Source of the DNA: Aurantibacter aestuarii
GTDB taxonomy: Bacteria > Bacteroidota > Bacteroidia > Flavobacteriales > Flavobacteriaceae
Length of the DNA stretch: 64,000 nucleotides
Assembly (NCBI RefSeq): GCF_003008425.1
Contig: NZ_PXOQ01000009.1
Span: 193,501-257,500, forward strand
Reading direction: 5' to 3'
Within the stretch, counting starts at the first letter, position 1. Each line of letters begins with the position of its first letter. The translations under genes and the position numbers were made by a program. The notes below the pieces were generated by a model. The model ran no database searches and was not told the origin of the DNA. It saw only the letters and a list, made by a program, of their open reading frames with translations. Shown here one piece after another: positions 1-8,404 of the stretch.

Positions 1-2
1 AA

Positions 3-395
3 GATATTGAACAGAATTTCAGGTATGAAATGCCGGATGATTTACGTGCGGAATTTGCAAAATCTGAAGAAGTTTACTTTGACATTAATAAAACCTACAT
101 TAGTTCTGTAAGAAATGGAGAATCTAGTAAAGTGGTTTTAGAACGTTCCATTGCCCAGCATGCCAGAATTTGTATAGAAAATAGTGAAGACATGTGGGAT
201 GCTTTAGCACTTGCCAAACTTCTTGGAGACGATATAGATTATAGAATTGGTCGTTATACCAAGTGTATTAGTAAAAGCACCTATAACTTTGTAGACTGGT
301 TGAAAGAAGACTACCGTAAGAAACTAAACGCTTATATTAGGTCAAATTTTGATGAAGTTTTTGAAGATATACATGGATTTCCTCCAGAAGACTAG
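3..395 (+). CDS. Hypothetical protein, 5' end outside window
   Basis: The reading frame is open from base 3, ahead of the first in-window ATG at 30, so this is most likely the C-terminal 130 residues of a longer protein whose start lies outside the window. The visible part is soluble, charged and mainly helical. It has no signal peptide, membrane segment or catalytic motif that I recognise, and it ends in HGFPPED. It is followed after only 20 bases by a DEAD-box helicase gene on the same strand, so the two could share a transcript. Function unknown. Confidence 0.6.
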   Translation, partial: DIEQNFRYEMPDDLRAEFAKSEEVYFDINKTYISSVRNGESSKVVLERSIAQHARICIENSEDMWDALALAKLLGDDIDYRIGRYTKCISKSTYNFVDWLKEDYRKKLNAYIRSNFDEVFEDIHGFPPED

Positions 396-415
396 CAATT
401 AACTTATTAATAACT

Positions 416-1534
416 ATGAGTACTTTTAAAGCCTTAGGCGTACATAAAAATTATCTTAAATCTTTAAAAGAATTAGGAATTGTTACTCCAACTGAAATTC
501 AGCAACAGGCCATTCCAATCTTACTTACTTCTAAAACAGATTTAGTAGGATTAGCTCAAACAGGAACAGGAAAAACTGCTGCTTTCGGATTACCTATTTT
601 GCACCACATAGAACCTCAAAAAAAGCAGGTTCAAGCCCTAATTTTGGCGCCAACCCGCGAACTGGTTCAGCAAATAAAAAAACAACTTTTTAAATTTACA
701 AAGTATAATGAGCACCCAATTTTTGCTGAAGGTGTTTATGGAGGAGAAAAGATAGATATTCAACTTAAAAACCTTCAAAGACCTACACATATTATAGTGG
801 CAACTCCTGGTCGTTTGGTCGATTTAATCAACCGAAATGCCATAGATTTAGAAAACATTAAAACCGTAGTATTTGATGAAGCCGATGAGATGCTAAGTAT
901 GGGTTTTAAAAATGATTTAACAACCATTTTAAATACCACACCTAAAACCAAACAAACCTGGTTATTTTCGGCAACTATGCCAAAAGATTTAAAGGTTATT
1001 GTAGACCGTTATATTAAGCCTAATGCGGTAAGATTAGAAGTAGATCGTAATCTTAAAACAAATGCGAATATTTCTCATTTTTATGTCGAAACTAATTTAC
1101 CGGTTAAAGTAGATACTTTAGCTGCAATTTTAGATCTAAGAGGCGAGGAGCGTGGTATTATTTTTTGTCGTACCAAAGCAGGAACTCAAGCCTTAACCCA
1201 GCAACTAACAGATTTAGGTTTTAATGTAGGTGCTTTGGAAGGCGATATGACTCAGAAAGATCGCGACAAGGTTATGAGGGCTTTTAAAAATACCAGTTTG
1301 CAAATTTTAATTTCAACCGATGTTTCTGCAAGAGGCATAGATGTAGATAATTTAGGCTTTGTAATACATTACCAATTACCAGAACATATAGAATATTATA
1401 CGCATAGAAGTGGTAGAACTGCAAGAGCTGGAAAAAAAGGAGAATCTATAGCTTTGATTTTGGATAATGAATTTTTGAAGTTAAAAGATATTGAAGAAAA
1501 ACTCAATATAAAATTTAAAGCCATACGCTTATAA
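416..1534 (+). CDS. DEAD-box ATP-dependent RNA helicase (RhlE-like)
   Basis: This cytoplasmic RNA helicase remodels RNA or RNP by local ATP-driven strand separation, probably in ribosome assembly or mRNA turnover. All core motifs are visible in order: the Q-motif region near the N terminus, AQTGTGKT (Walker A), PTRELVQQ, TPGRLVDL, DEADEM (Walker B), SATMP, and in domain 2 IIFCRTK, ARGID and HRSGRTAR. At 372 residues the protein stops just after the second RecA-like domain and lacks the basic C-terminal tail common in RhlE proteins. It is one of three DEAD-box genes in the first 11 kb, the others being at 8405 and 9731. It ends at a strong bidirectional terminator. The exact target is unknown. 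Confidence 0.93.
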   Translation: MSTFKALGVHKNYLKSLKELGIVTPTEIQQQAIPILLTSKTDLVGLAQTGTGKTAAFGLPILHHIEPQKKQVQALILAPTRELVQQIKKQLFKFTKYNEHPIFAEGVYGGEKIDIQLKNLQRPTHIIVATPGRLVDLINRNAIDLENIKTVVFDEADEMLSMGFKNDLTTILNTTPKTKQTWLFSATMPKDLKVIVDRYIKPNAVRLEVDRNLKTNANISHFYVETNLPVKVDTLAAILDLRGEERGIIFCRTKAGTQALTQQLTDLGFNVGALEGDMTQKDRDKVMRAFKNTSLQILISTDVSARGIDVDNLGFVIHYQLPEHIEYYTHRSGRTARAGKKGESIALILDNEFLKLKDIEEKLNIKFKAIRL

Positions 1535-1536
1535 TT

Positions 1537-1572
1537 AAAAAAGGTCTGAAATATTAATTCAGACCTTTTTTT
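1537..1572. terminator. Bidirectional rho-independent terminator
   Basis: The stem AAAAAAGGTCTGAA (1537-1550) pairs with TTCAGACCTTTTTT (1558-1571) around a 7-base loop. It has an A-run on one side and a T-run on the other, so it can stop transcription from both directions. It lies between the convergent helicase gene and the hibernation-factor gene. Confidence 0.85.
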
Positions 1573-1592
1573 AGATAAATAGGAGCACTATA

Positions 1593-1898
1593 CTAATGAT
1601 GTGCTTGCATTTTATCTTTACGTTTTTCTAATTGACGTTTAACCTTATCTATAGCATCTGCAAAACTCATTTTAAAATTTTCTTTACTAGAATCTGCAAA
1701 AATATTAGAGCCAGGAACACTTATTTTTATTTCAGAAATTTTACCGGTTTCGTTAGTTGGTGTATTTTCTATTTTAAAATAAACTTCTGCTCTAACAATA
1801 AATTCATATTTGTCTGCTAATTTATTTAATCTTTCAGTTGCAAATTGTTCTAGTTCATCACTTGCTTTTACATCATTGTATTCAAAATTCACATCCAT
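1593..1898 (-). CDS. hpf: Ribosome hibernation-promoting factor, HPF/YfiA (RaiA) family, short form
   Basis: This 101-residue protein belongs to the short HPF/YfiA family, which binds the decoding centre of the 30S subunit in stationary phase or starvation and helps inactivate ribosomes. The sequence begins with a beta strand (MDVNFEYNDVKAS) and continues with the family pattern of a helix, EVYFKIE, and an amphipathic C-terminal helix (FADAIDKVKRQLEKRKDKM). The C-terminal dimerisation domain of long HPF is absent. The gene stands alone between a bidirectional terminator and a noncoding leader of about 200 bases shared with the divergent gene at 2102. Confidence 0.9.
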   Translation of the reverse strand: MDVNFEYNDVKASDELEQFATERLNKLADKYEFIVRAEVYFKIENTPTNETGKISEIKISVPGSNIFADSSKENFKMSFADAIDKVKRQLEKRKDKMQAHH

Positions 1899-2101
1899 AA
1901 TTGTTAGGTTTTTATTATTAATAGTATAAAATTAGTTTAAAGTTAATCAAATTAAGCAGCTTTAATATAAGTTTAAGATTATTATTTAAAACTTTAAAAT
2001 GCTGTTAAATTCAAGGGTTTTCGGTGTTAAGAACTCTTAAAAAGATAACTTAATTTAAAGTTATGTTTTATATTCAATAAAAACAACTTAAAACACATAT
2101 T

Positions 2102-2464
2102 ATGAAAAAATTAATTTTATTAGCCATTACATTCTTTGCAATGAATGTGTGTATGGCACAAGACCCAATCTATCAAAATGGAAATGATCGTTTTGAAAAA
2201 GAAGCTTATAAATTAGCAAAAGAGTATAATAAAAAACTTGTACTTTCTGGAAAGCAATTTAATTTATTTCAAAAAAAAATTGAAGAATTTAAAATAAAGC
2301 GGGAAAAAATTGAAAAGCAATATAAAGGAAAAGAAAAATTAGATATGTTATATAAGCTTCAGGCACAAGAAACTGGAGAAATGAGAAACATTTTAACTCA
2401 ACCTCAATTTCGACTTTATGAGGAAATTAAACCAAAATATCAGCCTTTAGAGGTTGTTGAATAA
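2102..2464 (+). CDS. Small secreted protein of unknown function
   Basis: The 120-residue product starts with a clear Sec signal peptide (MKKLILLAITFFAMNVCMAQ, cleavage after Ala-Gln or just before it). The mature part is lysine- and glutamate-rich and strongly helical, with a predicted coiled-coil stretch around residues 55-85, and it ends in QPLEVVE. The overall look, a small helical periplasmic protein whose C-terminal half runs into QPQFRLYEEIKPKYQ, recalls Spy/CpxP-like or Bacteroidota-specific helical periplasmic proteins, but I cannot assign it. It is a single-gene unit closed by its own terminator. Confidence 0.7.
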   Translation: MKKLILLAITFFAMNVCMAQDPIYQNGNDRFEKEAYKLAKEYNKKLVLSGKQFNLFQKKIEEFKIKREKIEKQYKGKEKLDMLYKLQAQETGEMRNILTQPQFRLYEEIKPKYQPLEVVE

Positions 2465-2484
2465 TTATATAAAATTTAATTAAT

Positions 2485-2513
2485 AAAACTGACTTGTTTA
2501 AAGTCAGTTTTTT
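2485..2513 (+). terminator. Rho-independent terminator
   Basis: The stem AAAACTGACTT (2485-2495) pairs with AAGTCAGTTTT (2501-2511) around the loop GTTTA. A T-run follows. It closes the secreted-protein gene at 2102. Confidence 0.8.
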
Positions 2514-2536
2514 ATTTTTAGAACTAATTTCATTAT

Positions 2537-3454
2537 ATGAAAATACGTAGAACGCCATTTAAATTAGCGCATTTACCAAAATTATTAAAACTTTCTGCCG
2601 CTAAATGGTACGACAGTGAGCCTTTTCAATTAAGCGCTATTGTGGCTTACTATGCCATATTATCTTTACCGGCATTTATAATTATAATTTTAAATGTTGT
2701 TGGCGGTATTTGGGGAAGAGATATTGTACAAGGTGAGCTGTTGGGTGAAATTAGTGGTGCTTTGGGAGCTGAAACAGCGGAAAGTATTAGAGTAATGATT
2801 GTAGATAAAGGAGATAAAGAAACGTCTGTATTTACAACTGTTGTTGGTATAGCAACACTATTGTATGGAGCAACTGGGGTGTTTTTTCAATTACAATCGG
2901 CTTTAGATAAACTTTGGAATGCATCACCAAGATTTAAGAGTGGTGTGATAGCTACGGTTTTTAATAGAATTAAAAGTTTTGGTTTTATATTAATTATAGG
3001 ATTTTTACTATTAGTAAGTTTTATATTAACCTCTTTATTGAGCACATTCAGTAATAGATTAGAACGATTTCTTCCTGATTATTTAATAGACTTTATTTTT
3101 ATTTTTGATGGTTTAATTTCTCTAGGTATTATTTATGTCTTATTTGCAGCTATGTTTAAGTTCTTGCCTAATGCTTCTATTCCATGGAGATCTGTTAAAA
3201 TAGGAGCAGCAGTTACTGCTGTTTTATTTCTAATAGGAAAATATCTTTTAGCCATTTATTTTGGTGCTTTAGAGCCAGGTTCTACTTATGGCGCTGCGGG
3301 ATCTATTATTTTAATAATGCTATGGGTTTCCTACTCGAGCTTAATATTATTTTTTGGAGCACAGTTTACAAAGGTGTTTTTTGATTTTTATAAAATTGAA
3401 GAAGAAGAAAAAAGGCTTGATGCAGCTGAAGAAAAAAATGTAAAGACCTCTTAG
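2537..3454 (+). CDS. YihY/BrkB-family inner-membrane protein
   Basis: This 305-residue polytopic membrane protein belongs to the YihY/UPF0761 (formerly 'ribonuclease BN-like') family, whose biochemical role is unsettled. Family hallmarks seen are the early AIVAYYAILSLPAFIIIIL segment, the loop with GAETAESIRVMI, YGATGVFFQLQSALDKLWN, and the late YGAAGSIILIMLWVSYSSLILFFGAQFTKVF. About six membrane helices are evident, followed by a charged cytoplasmic tail (KIEEEEKRLDAAEEK). The ATG at 2537 gives a short basic N terminus before helix 1. No operon partner is obvious. Confidence 0.85.
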   Translation: MKIRRTPFKLAHLPKLLKLSAAKWYDSEPFQLSAIVAYYAILSLPAFIIIILNVVGGIWGRDIVQGELLGEISGALGAETAESIRVMIVDKGDKETSVFTTVVGIATLLYGATGVFFQLQSALDKLWNASPRFKSGVIATVFNRIKSFGFILIIGFLLLVSFILTSLLSTFSNRLERFLPDYLIDFIFIFDGLISLGIIYVLFAAMFKFLPNASIPWRSVKIGAAVTAVLFLIGKYLLAIYFGALEPGSTYGAAGSIILIMLWVSYSSLILFFGAQFTKVFFDFYKIEEEEKRLDAAEEKNVKTS

Positions 3455-3555
3455 TATGTTAATAAATCTTAAACTTCACTTAAGCTTAACTTAAATATTT
3501 TCTATTGGGATTTTAGTTAGTTATATTCAATTTAAACTAACAAAAAGCTATAAAA

Positions 3556-4062
3556 ATGATTAAACCAAGAACAAAAACACCAAATTTAGAAGTTAATTTA
3601 ATTAACGGTAGTTTATGGAGATTAACTGAGCAGTCTCCTGAAAACTTTACATTAATTGTATTTTACAGAGGTTTACACTGTCCAATTTGTAAAACCTACT
3701 TAGAAGAATTACAAAAAAATATTTCAAAATTTATAGATAAAGGTGTCAATGTACTTGCACTAAGTTCAGACACCGAAGAAAAAGCCAATGAAGCTTTTGA
3801 TAAGTGGGATATGGGAGACATTCCTTTAGGTTATAATTTTCCAATTGAAGAAGCTAGAAAATGGGGATTATATATATCTAAAGGTATTAAAAAAGAGCCT
3901 GATAACTTTATTGAACCTGGCTTGTTTCTTATAAAACCAGACCAAACACTTTATTTTTCTTCAGTTCAAACGATGCCTTTTGCTAGACCAGACTTTAAGG
4001 ATGTATTAAGTGCTATTTCATTTGTATTGAAAGAAGATTATCCTGCTAGAGGAGAAGCTTAA
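3556..4062 (+). CDS. Peroxiredoxin-like AhpC/TSA-family protein
   Basis: A 168-residue thioredoxin-fold protein with FYRGLHCPICKTYLEEL. The CPIC pair at the N terminus of helix 1 replaces the single peroxidatic Cys (TxxC) of classical AhpC, which is typical of the AhpC/TSA-like thiol oxidoreductases annotated as peroxiredoxin-like. It has no signal peptide, so a cytosolic role in thiol-dependent peroxide reduction is likely. A conserved thioredoxin-fold proline region is seen near the C-terminal half (EPGLFLIKPDQTLYFSS). It lies 23 bases upstream of selO on the same strand, and both would fit a redox-stress theme. Confidence 0.82.
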   Translation: MIKPRTKTPNLEVNLINGSLWRLTEQSPENFTLIVFYRGLHCPICKTYLEELQKNISKFIDKGVNVLALSSDTEEKANEAFDKWDMGDIPLGYNFPIEEARKWGLYISKGIKKEPDNFIEPGLFLIKPDQTLYFSSVQTMPFARPDFKDVLSAISFVLKEDYPARGEA

Positions 4063-4072
4063 TTAAATATCT

Positions 4073-4080
4073 TAATTTTG
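4073..4080 (+). promoter_or_regulatory. Possible Bacteroidota -7 box in front of selO
   Basis: TAATTTTG matches the TAnnTTTG -7 consensus of Bacteroidota sigma-ABfr promoters and ends only five bases before the best selO ATG at 4086. If active, transcription would begin at or next to the start codon, giving a leaderless or nearly leaderless mRNA. I see no convincing TTG -33 box at the right distance, so this is tentative. Confidence 0.35.
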
Positions 4081-4085
4081 TGTTT

Positions 4086-5660
4086 ATGGAATTAAACGCA
4101 CAAAATTTATTTACAACCAATTTACCAGAAGATCATATTTCTGAAAATTACAGGCGTCAGGTTTTTGACGCCTGTTTTTCGTTGGTAACTCCAGAACAAT
4201 TTAAAACTCCAGAAGTTGTTCACGTGAGTGAAGATGTTTTAAAATTGATAGGATTAGATAAAAACGATGCTAATTCAGAAGCATTTAAGCATATGGTAAC
4301 AGGCAAGAAATTACCTGAAGCGTTTAAACCTTATGCCATGTGTTATGGCGGACATCAATTTGGACATTGGGCAGGACAGTTAGGCGATGGAAGAGCCATT
4401 AATTTAACCGATGTCCTTGCAGATCGTAAAATTCAAACCCTGCAACTTAAAGGAGCAGGAGCGACGCCATATTCTAGGTCTGCAGACGGTTATGCGGTTT
4501 TAAGATCTTCTATTAGAGAACATTTGTGTAGTGAAGCCATGTTTGCTCTTGGGGTGCCAAGTACACGTTCCTTGTCTTTAGCTCTTTCAGGAGAACAGGT
4601 TTTAAGAGACGTGATGTATAACGGTAATGCAGCTTACGAGAAAGGCGCAATAGTATGCAGAGTAGCGCCGAGTTTTATTAGGTTTGGTAATTTTGAAATT
4701 TTAGCAAGTAGAAATGATGAAAAAACCTTAAAACAGCTTACCGATTTTACGATTGCCAATTATTTTCTAGAAATTAAAAATGATGAAAAAAAATATACTT
4801 CTTTTTTTGAGTATGTAGTCAACCAGACTTTGGATATGATTATTCATTGGCAACGTGTTGGCTTTGTGCATGGCGTCATGAATACCGATAATATGTCCAT
4901 CCATGGTTTAACTATAGATTATGGACCTTATGGCTGGTTAGAAGATTACAATTTAGGATGGACGCCAAATACAACAGACTTACAGCATAAACGCTATCGG
5001 TTTGGAAATCAACCGCAAGTTGCATTTTGGAATTTAATTCAACTAGCCAATGCTTTAGTGCTTTTAACAAAAGAAACTGAAGATTTGGAAGCTATTTTAG
5101 ATCAGTATCATACGACTTATTTAAAAAAGTATATTCAAATGATGACTACAAAACTAGGTTTATCTCAAGTAAAAGAAGGCGATAAGGAGCTGGTTCTAGA
5201 TTTAGAACAGGTTTTAATGTTGGCTGAAACAGATATGACCATTTTTTTCAGACTACTCTCAAATTTTGATGCTAAACAGGAACTTATTAAAGCTGATGAT
5301 GCATTTTTAGACCTAATTAAACCTGCATTTTATAATTTTGATGCATTAACTGTTTCACACAAATCAGAATGGTTTCAGTGGTTAACCACATATAAATCAC
5401 GCTTACTAGAAAATAATTTTTCAATTGAAGAAAGGAAAAAGCACATGAATGCTGTAAACCCTAAATATGTACTTAGAAATTATATGGCGCAACTGGTTAT
5501 AGAAGATGCTGAAAAAGGTAATTATGATTTGTTGAATGACATTCATGAACTTTTAAAAAAACCTTACAGTGAGCAACCACAGTATGAAAAATGGTTTGCC
5601 AAAAGACCAGATTGGGCTAGAAATAAAGTAGGTTGCTCTATGTTATCGTGTAGCTCTTAA
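4086..5660 (+). CDS. selO: Protein adenylyltransferase SelO (YdiU family)
   Basis: SelO is a pseudokinase-fold enzyme that transfers AMP from ATP to hydroxyl side chains of target proteins, linked to oxidative-stress responses. Family signatures are plentiful: YGGHQFGHWAGQLGDGRA, LKGAGATPYSRSADGYAVL, SSIREHLCSEAM, and the metal/catalytic segment HGVMNTDNMSIHGLTIDYGP. The C terminus is CSMLSCSS, with a Cys third from the end where some homologues carry selenocysteine. In E. coli a C-terminal-region Cys forms a regulatory disulfide. I chose the ATG at 4086 (MELNAQ), because the GTG two codons upstream overlaps a promoter-like box. At 524 residues it is full length. Confidence 0.93.
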   Translation: MELNAQNLFTTNLPEDHISENYRRQVFDACFSLVTPEQFKTPEVVHVSEDVLKLIGLDKNDANSEAFKHMVTGKKLPEAFKPYAMCYGGHQFGHWAGQLGDGRAINLTDVLADRKIQTLQLKGAGATPYSRSADGYAVLRSSIREHLCSEAMFALGVPSTRSLSLALSGEQVLRDVMYNGNAAYEKGAIVCRVAPSFIRFGNFEILASRNDEKTLKQLTDFTIANYFLEIKNDEKKYTSFFEYVVNQTLDMIIHWQRVGFVHGVMNTDNMSIHGLTIDYGPYGWLEDYNLGWTPNTTDLQHKRYRFGNQPQVAFWNLIQLANALVLLTKETEDLEAILDQYHTTYLKKYIQMMTTKLGLSQVKEGDKELVLDLEQVLMLAETDMTIFFRLLSNFDAKQELIKADDAFLDLIKPAFYNFDALTVSHKSEWFQWLTTYKSRLLENNFSIEERKKHMNAVNPKYVLRNYMAQLVIEDAEKGNYDLLNDIHELLKKPYSEQPQYEKWFAKRPDWARNKVGCSMLSCSS

Positions 5661-5760
5661 GAGTGTACTTAGTTAATTCTTGTTAAGTTGTGTTAAACCT
5701 ATTTTAAATAGGAAGCTAAAGTCTTAGTTGAAGTGTATCTTCGATAAAAAATCAGCAAAA

Positions 5761-6807
5761 ATGAATAAGATAAAAGCTTACGGAACAGAAAGTCATAAAG
5801 ACGATTTAAAAGAAATGACCATTGAACGTCGCGACGTTTTAGAAAATGATGTCAAAATAGATATATTATACTGTGGTGTTTGCCATAGTGATATTCACGC
5901 AGCCAAAAACGATTGGGGAAATTCTAAGTATCCATTAGTTCCTGGACACGAAATTGTAGGTAAAGTAGTAGAAGTTGGTTCTGCAGTTAAAGACTATAAA
6001 GAAGGTGATATTGTTGGAGTGGGCTGTATGGTCGATTCTTGTCAAGAATGCCAACCTTGTGAAAATGATTTAGAACAATTTTGTGAAAAAGGTATGGTAG
6101 GTACTTACAACGGTAAAAATAAACATACCGGAAAACAAACTTTTGGTGGATATTCTACAACAGTTACTGTACGTGAAGAATTTGTATTAAAAGTTCCAAC
6201 TAATTTAGATACAAAAGCTGTAGCCCCATTATTATGTGCAGGAATAACAACATATTCACCGCTTAATCACTGGAACGTGAAAAAAGGAGATAAAGTTGGT
6301 GTTGTTGGTTTAGGAGGTCTTGGACATATGGGAATTAAATTTGCGCATGCAATGGGTGCAGAAACTATTATGATTACCACAAGTCCAGATAAAGCTAAAG
6401 ATGCAAAACGTTTAGGGGCAGATGATGTGATTATTTCTAAGAATGAAGATGAAATGAAAAAACACAAAAACTCTTTCGATTTTATTCTGAATACAGTTCC
6501 TGTAAAGCACGATATTAATCCGTATTTAAATTTATTAAAAATTGATGCTACTATGTGTATGGTTGGTGCAATTGAGCCTTTAGAACCTATGAATGGTGGA
6601 AATCTAATTATGGGACGAAAAAGAGTAGCAGGATCTTTAATTGGTGGAATTAAAGAAACTCAAGAAATGTTAGATTTCTGTGGAGAACATAATATTACTT
6701 CAGATATTGAAATGATTGATATGCAGGATATTAACACAGCATTTGAAAGAGTTACAGATAGCGATGTAAAATACCGCTTTGTAATTGATATGGATAGCTT
6801 AAAATAG
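5761..6807 (+). CDS. NAD(P)-dependent zinc alcohol dehydrogenase (YahK/cinnamyl-alcohol-dehydrogenase type)
   Basis: This 348-residue medium-chain dehydrogenase reduces aldehydes or oxidises primary alcohols. Catalytic zinc ligands are seen in CGVCHSDIH and PGHE, structural-zinc cysteines in CQECQPCENDLEQFC, and the nucleotide-binding Rossmann loop in GVVGLGGLGHMG. The length and the motif order match the YahK-like, NADP-preferring branch. The start is taken at the ATG at 5761 (MNKIKAYG). An in-frame TTG 33 bases upstream would add residues that the family does not have. It is monocistronic and followed by a strong palindromic terminator. Confidence 0.9.
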   Translation: MNKIKAYGTESHKDDLKEMTIERRDVLENDVKIDILYCGVCHSDIHAAKNDWGNSKYPLVPGHEIVGKVVEVGSAVKDYKEGDIVGVGCMVDSCQECQPCENDLEQFCEKGMVGTYNGKNKHTGKQTFGGYSTTVTVREEFVLKVPTNLDTKAVAPLLCAGITTYSPLNHWNVKKGDKVGVVGLGGLGHMGIKFAHAMGAETIMITTSPDKAKDAKRLGADDVIISKNEDEMKKHKNSFDFILNTVPVKHDINPYLNLLKIDATMCMVGAIEPLEPMNGGNLIMGRKRVAGSLIGGIKETQEMLDFCGEHNITSDIEMIDMQDINTAFERVTDSDVKYRFVIDMDSLK

Positions 6808-6822
6808 GCTATACTTAAATAT

Positions 6823-6864
6823 AAAAAAAGTGCGCATTCAAAATTTTGAATGCGCTCTTTTTTT
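6823..6864. terminator. Bidirectional palindromic terminator
   Basis: A perfect 24-base palindrome (6832-6855, arms GCGCATTCAAAA and TTTTGAATGCGC) is framed by an A-run on the left and a T-run on the right. It serves the dehydrogenase gene on the plus strand and the broken gene at 6879-7348 on the minus strand. Confidence 0.85.
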
Positions 6865-6878
6865 GTTAATCATTCCTA

Positions 6879-7348
6879 TTATAGTGCTCTTTTAAATATA
6901 TAGCGCGTAATAAAAATTCCTTTTCCATCATCTTTTCCAGCATCACTTTCCACAGCACTACTTACAAATGCTAAATCCCAACCTTCTGCTAACATAGCAG
7001 TTAATTTTGATGAAATTACGGCATCATTGGCTGCAATATTTTGAAACCTGATACCGCCAATATTATAAAAATTTAAAAGTTTAGTTTCTTCAAAATCTTT
7101 TACTCTAATATCTCCACGCTTAGATTTGTTTCTTGTGTTATCGTCTTCCGTTTGTTCTGAAGTAAACTCCTTGTAATTACGATCTTCTTCATAAGATATA
7201 ATACGAGATCTACCTAATCCATTAGGAACAATAGACTCAACGCTCGTAATAACTTTAATTTCAAATTTAGGAGAAGTAGTTTCTGTTTGTGCAGAAACCT
7301 GAGTAATTAATAATAGAAAAATACACTGCTAAAAAATAAAGATTTCAT
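6879..7348 (-). pseudogene. Secreted protein gene broken by a single-base frameshift in its signal peptide
   Basis: Read on the minus strand from the ATG at 7348, the frame begins MKSLFFSSVFFYY and then stops. In the next frame the sequence continues FLLLITQVSAQTETT and stays open to a TAA at 6879. The two halves join into one clean signal peptide (MKSLFFSSVFF + LLLITQVSAQ) if one base is restored to the T5 run (A5 on the plus strand, 7317-7321). The rebuilt protein would have 156 residues: a Sec signal peptide, then a soluble domain ending ITRYIFKRAL. Codon use and lack of further stops say the body was under selection recently. The cause may be a true loss-of-function mutation, a sequencing error in the homopolymer, or slippage. 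No known family recognised. Confidence 0.75.
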
Positions 7349-7474
7349 TTTAAAAGGTTTAAAAATTAGTTAGCACTAATATAACTAGAAATATTAAGTA
7401 ATGAATTATCGGTAAAATGAAGTAATGACGTTTTTTTAGATTAATTTCGTTAATTATAACCTTAAAGAACACCA

Positions 7475-8389
7475 TTGAAAGCACCAAGCTCAAAAATTCT
7501 AATTGTACTCGCCTTTTTTTCAATTTATATTATTTGGGGTTCTACCTATTTGTTCAATAAAATTGCAGTAACAGAGTTACCAGCACTGTATTTAGCGGCA
7601 ATTAGATTTTGTTTTGCAGGTCTATTAATTATAGTTCTAGCAAAGCTGTTCAAAATGAATTTAAAAATTAGCAAAAAACAATTTATCAACTCTATTATTG
7701 CTGGGTTTTTATTTTTGGTATATGGAAATGGTGTATTTGTATGGGCTTTAAATTATTTAGATAGTGGTTTTGCAGCATTATTAGCTTCTACACAACCTTT
7801 ATTTGTCTTAATTTTAATGCGTATAATTGATAGAAAACCAATTAAAAAGAAATCAATTATTGGAGTTACCTTAGGTTTATTAGGTATGTATTTATTGGTT
7901 AGTCAAAATGATATTACTACAAAAACAGGAACTGTACTAGGTATTTTTATGGTATTTACCTGTGTATTTAGTTGGAGTTATGGCAGTGTGTTTGTTTCAA
8001 AAGCCGATTTACCTAAAAATTTCTTTGTGGCTACAGGTTATCAAATGCTTACTGCTAGTGTTATTTTGGGTATTGGAAGTTTACTGTTTAAAGAACAATG
8101 GATATCACCTTTAGATTGGAGTATAAAGGTAAAAGGCGCAATGTTATTTTTAATTGTGTTTGGAGGTATTGTTGCTTTTACGGCATTTAATTATTTATTA
8201 AAACAAGTTTCTACAGACAAGGTAGCGTCTTCATCATATGTTAATCCTGTTATTGCAATGCTATTAGGTTATACTATTTTAGACGAAAGTTTAAGTACAC
8301 AATCTATTATAGCTTCAGCTATTTTATTATTGGGCGTTTATTTTATCACTTCAAGAAAAGAGAAACGACCAGTTAAACCCAAAATTTAG
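7475..8389 (+). CDS. EamA/DMT-superfamily permease
   Basis: A 304-residue inner-membrane transporter of the drug/metabolite transporter superfamily with ten predicted helices in two EamA repeats. Typical features are SIYIIWGSTYLFNKIAV in helix 1, LDSGFAALLASTQPLFVLIL after helix 3, and the C-terminal repeat ending in SSYVNPVIAMLLGYTILDESL. The substrate cannot be inferred. The start is a TTG at 7475, since there is no ATG in frame before helix 1. It is followed by two helicase genes with gaps of 15 and 12 bases, suggesting one transcript through 12485. Confidence 0.88.
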   Translation: MKAPSSKILIVLAFFSIYIIWGSTYLFNKIAVTELPALYLAAIRFCFAGLLIIVLAKLFKMNLKISKKQFINSIIAGFLFLVYGNGVFVWALNYLDSGFAALLASTQPLFVLILMRIIDRKPIKKKSIIGVTLGLLGMYLLVSQNDITTKTGTVLGIFMVFTCVFSWSYGSVFVSKADLPKNFFVATGYQMLTASVILGIGSLLFKEQWISPLDWSIKVKGAMLFLIVFGGIVAFTAFNYLLKQVSTDKVASSSYVNPVIAMLLGYTILDESLSTQSIIASAILLLGVYFITSRKEKRPVKPKI

Positions 8390-8404
8390 ATAAAACATTT
8401 TAAA

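Noticed and set aside
5728-5760. TTG start for the alcohol dehydrogenase
   Set aside because: The family starts at MNKIKAYG; the extra 11 residues are not conserved in type.
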